DNA from: Nitrososphaerota archaeon
GTDB taxonomy: Archaea; Thermoproteota; Nitrososphaeria; Nitrososphaerales; CADDZS01
DNA: 64,000 nt
Assembly: GCA_013288145.1 (NCBI GenBank)
Contig: JABDCJ010000006.1
Location: 1-64,000, forward strand
Direction: 5' to 3'
Below, piece by piece: positions 62,375-64,000 of this stretch. The notes beneath the pieces are model-generated. The model was not told the origin of the DNA, made no database searches, and was given only the letters and a program-made list of their open reading frames with translations. Position 1 is the first letter of the stretch. Each line of letters opens with the position of its first letter. A program made the position numbers and the translations under genes.

Positions 62375-63556
62375 ATGAGCCCAGGTAAATACGTCCGTGG
62401 TCGATCCGAAACGACTTTTGGCGAACGGCCAAAAAAGGTAGCCATTTCGACTATCGCAGTTGTGGTCGTGATTGTTGTCATAATCATCGTCGCTGCGGGA
62501 GCAGCTTTCTATTTTGCATCCAGCAGCACATCAACAACCACCTCGTCTTCAACTTCGTCCTCGTCATCTGTATCATCTGCAACTTCCTCCTCGAGCTCCT
62601 CTTCAGGCTCTCGTTCGGCTTTGATTCTGTATTCTGCAGATGCCTATGTCAACGAGTCGACTAGACTCGCAAACGCATTTTCAAATACCAGTGGAATTGC
62701 CTTCGCACCACCAAAGTCCGCAGGCTCCTCGGCTTTGGGGCAACAGATAGCGGAAGGAAATCCAGTTAGCGTGTTTATTTCGGTTTCCAAAACCGCCGTT
62801 CAGAATACTACATTGAAGAATGAATCCTCCGGTTGGGCGGTCGCTTTCGCGACAGACCAGATGGGATTGGCGTATACAAATTCCTCCGGGCAAAGTCAGA
62901 CTGTTACAGCGGTGGTCAACTCGTTCAAGTCAGCAGTTACGAGCAATACCACGGGCGCTTGGTACGATTTCTATTCAAACCTGACCTCGGGTCAAGTCAA
63001 GGTCGGGATTTCAAATCCCAACGCAGATCCCGCCGGATACAGAGCGTGGATAGTTCTCGAGGCAGCCGGCAAGAACTATGCGAATAACTCAAGTTATTTT
63101 GTAAACCGCATTAGATCAAACGGTGGTAATGTTACCGGGGCAAGTGCGGCTGACCTCGTCGCGCCGCTGCAATCCGGAAATATTCAGTTTCTATTCATTT
63201 ACAAATCGGACATTTCTTCTCTGAAACTAAATCTGCTTCAACTTCCGAGTGCTGTTAATCTAGGCTCACCCTCGTATAACACGTACTATTCCCAATTTAC
63301 TTACAATACAACCACAGGACTTCAGAAAGGTTCAGCTATCGTACTTTGGATAACAGTGCCAAAGGATAGTACAAATTACAACGAATCAGTACAGTTTGTG
63401 GTCTTCGTTCTGCAAAATTACAAGACGATCCTTAGCGGGTTTGGACTCGTTTACATAAGTCCGCCTAAACTTTACAATGATACTAGTTCAGACGTACCAA
63501 CTGAGCTTGGACAATTGCTGGGTCAGGGCTCGCTGGCTTACGCAGGCCCTCTTTGA
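62375..63556 (+). CDS. wtpA: Tungstate/molybdate-binding protein with Ser-rich linker
   Basis: 393 residues. Hydrophobic anchor (about 26-50), Ser/Thr-rich linker (about 51-80), then the ModA/WtpA body: LILYSADAYVNESTRLANAF, PKSAGSSALGQQIAEG, DQMGLAYTN, ISNPNADPAGYRAWIVLEAAGKNY (DPAGYR is the typical WtpA motif), FIYKSDI and the end VVFVLQNYKTILSGFGLVYISPP. Binds tungstate or molybdate outside the membrane for the ABC importer. ATG start. Stop overlaps almost directly the start of the permease gene (1 nt between). Confidence 0.92.
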   Translation: MSPGKYVRGRSETTFGERPKKVAISTIAVVVVIVVIIIVAAGAAFYFASSSTSTTTSSSTSSSSSVSSATSSSSSSSGSRSALILYSADAYVNESTRLANAFSNTSGIAFAPPKSAGSSALGQQIAEGNPVSVFISVSKTAVQNTTLKNESSGWAVAFATDQMGLAYTNSSGQSQTVTAVVNSFKSAVTSNTTGAWYDFYSNLTSGQVKVGISNPNADPAGYRAWIVLEAAGKNYANNSSYFVNRIRSNGGNVTGASAADLVAPLQSGNIQFLFIYKSDISSLKLNLLQLPSAVNLGSPSYNTYYSQFTYNTTTGLQKGSAIVLWITVPKDSTNYNESVQFVVFVLQNYKTILSGFGLVYISPPKLYNDTSSDVPTELGQLLGQGSLAYAGPL

Positions 63557-63557
63557 A

Positions 63558-64000
63558 ATGAATTGGTTTAGGATCTTAGCGTATCTGTCTCTTGCTGTAA
63601 TTCTCGTACCTATGGCCGTCCTTCTCTACGAAGGTCTCGGGCCTCTCAGAAATCCCGAAGGATACAGCTCAAGTGTCTTTAGTTCAATTGGGCTCACTTT
63701 GTTTTCATCTGCTCTCGCTGCTCTTGTCTGCGTGGTAGTCTTTACCCCTCTTGGATTTTATTTTGCCAGAAACGAGTCGAATTTCGGTGAAACTCTTGCC
63801 GATATACCCGCGAGTATTCCGCATCCAATCGTTGGGGTGGCGCTCTTGGTTCTTTTCAGTCCGCTGACTCCTTTTGGAAAATTCATGCAATCGATTGGAG
63901 TCGATGTGTTTGATACTCTCCTGGGACTGGTCCTCGCGCTCACCCTAATTTCGGCCCCAATTTATGTAAAGTCGATCCAACCTTTTTTTCAATCAATGAG
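63558..64000 (+). CDS. wtpB: Tungstate/molybdate ABC transporter permease (partial, runs off the window)
   Basis: 147 codons visible from ATG 63558. Three or four TM segments are seen (about 7-24, 43-66, and 87-103), with PEGYSSSVFSSIGLTLFSSALAALV, YFARNESNFGETLADIPASIP and HPIVGVALLVLFSPLTPFG matching the binding-protein-dependent permease family of ModB/WtpB. The permease forms the membrane channel with WtpC; the EAA loop lies outside the window. Confidence 0.9.
   Translation, partial: MNWFRILAYLSLAVILVPMAVLLYEGLGPLRNPEGYSSSVFSSIGLTLFSSALAALVCVVVFTPLGFYFARNESNFGETLADIPASIPHPIVGVALLVLFSPLTPFGKFMQSIGVDVFDTLLGLVLALTLISAPIYVKSIQPFFQSM

Noticed and set aside
1..64000. tRNA, rRNA or CRISPR in the window
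   Set aside because: I looked for TPsiC-arm-like sequences, rRNA stretches and evenly spaced direct repeats, and saw none; a GGTTCGAAT-like sequence at about 54621 has no tRNA context.

Overview
The window is archaeal. Genes carry TATA boxes about 26 nt in front of the start codon (leaderless transcripts), TTG starts are very common, and archaeal-type enzymes are present: pyruvoyl-dependent arginine decarboxylase, a phosphosulfolactate-synthase (ComA) homologue, a TrmB-like regulator, VapBC relics and Wtp-type tungstate/molybdate uptake. The mix of bacterial-type UvrABC repair, sugar-acid catabolism and Ser-rich membrane-anchored surface proteins would fit a heterotrophic archaeon of the Thermoproteota/Nitrososphaeria side (for example group 1.1c-like). 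No rRNA or marker gene is present, so the lineage is only a guess.

Layout. 1-6.3 kb: the edge of an ABC ATPase gene, two tandem paralogous Ser-rich surface proteins, a coiled-coil protein and a run of four small membrane proteins. 6.4-16.5 kb: a VOC protein, uvrC-uvrA, a DyP peroxidase, a ferritin-like/VIT1 fusion and uvrB, which together form a DNA-repair and oxidative-stress block. 16.5-22.3 kb: Nudix, TrmB-like regulator, a complementary pair of M16 peptidase-family proteins, arginine decarboxylase (polyamine synthesis) and a multi-TM protein. 22.4-39.8 kb: a catabolic island with a mutarotase-like protein, esterase, two Gfo/Idh/MocA dehydrogenases, a SelA-like PLP enzyme, a KDG-type kinase, two RidA proteins, an old-yellow-enzyme homologue, a molybdenum hydroxylase large subunit, a sugar isomerase/epimerase, an HpcH/HpaI aldolase and a FAH-family dehydratase. 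The gene set suggests oxidation of sugars to 2-keto-3-deoxy acids followed by phosphorylation, aldol cleavage or dehydration. 39.8-40.4 kb: a decayed vapBC pair and one copy of a dispersed repeat. 40.6-50.7 kb: a DAO-family oxidase, a peptide/solute-binding protein, threonine synthase, MscL, membrane proteins and an amino-acid permease. 50.8-55.7 kb: a sulfate-activation operon (RHH regulator, ATP sulfurylase, phosphodiesterase-superfamily protein, APS kinase), facing a ComA homologue fused to a C-terminal winged helix. 55.7-57 kb: small zinc-finger proteins and a candidate structured RNA. 57-59.4 kb: a large coiled-coil protein and a small partner. 59.4-61.6 kb: the second repeat copy, a 22-bp perfect palindrome and a DUF4382 surface protein. 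61.6-64 kb: tungstate/molybdate ABC transporter genes (ATPase divergent from binding protein and permease), which may feed the molybdenum enzyme of the catabolic island.

Most unusual points: the ComA-winged-helix fusion next to sulfate activation; a three-way-junction RNA candidate sharing a divergent promoter with a B-box-like micro-protein; a two-module dispersed repeat; an inactivated vapBC locus; and a shared transmembrane-plus-Ser-rich-linker architecture on several otherwise unrelated surface proteins. I found no CRISPR array, tRNA, rRNA, transposase or integrase.
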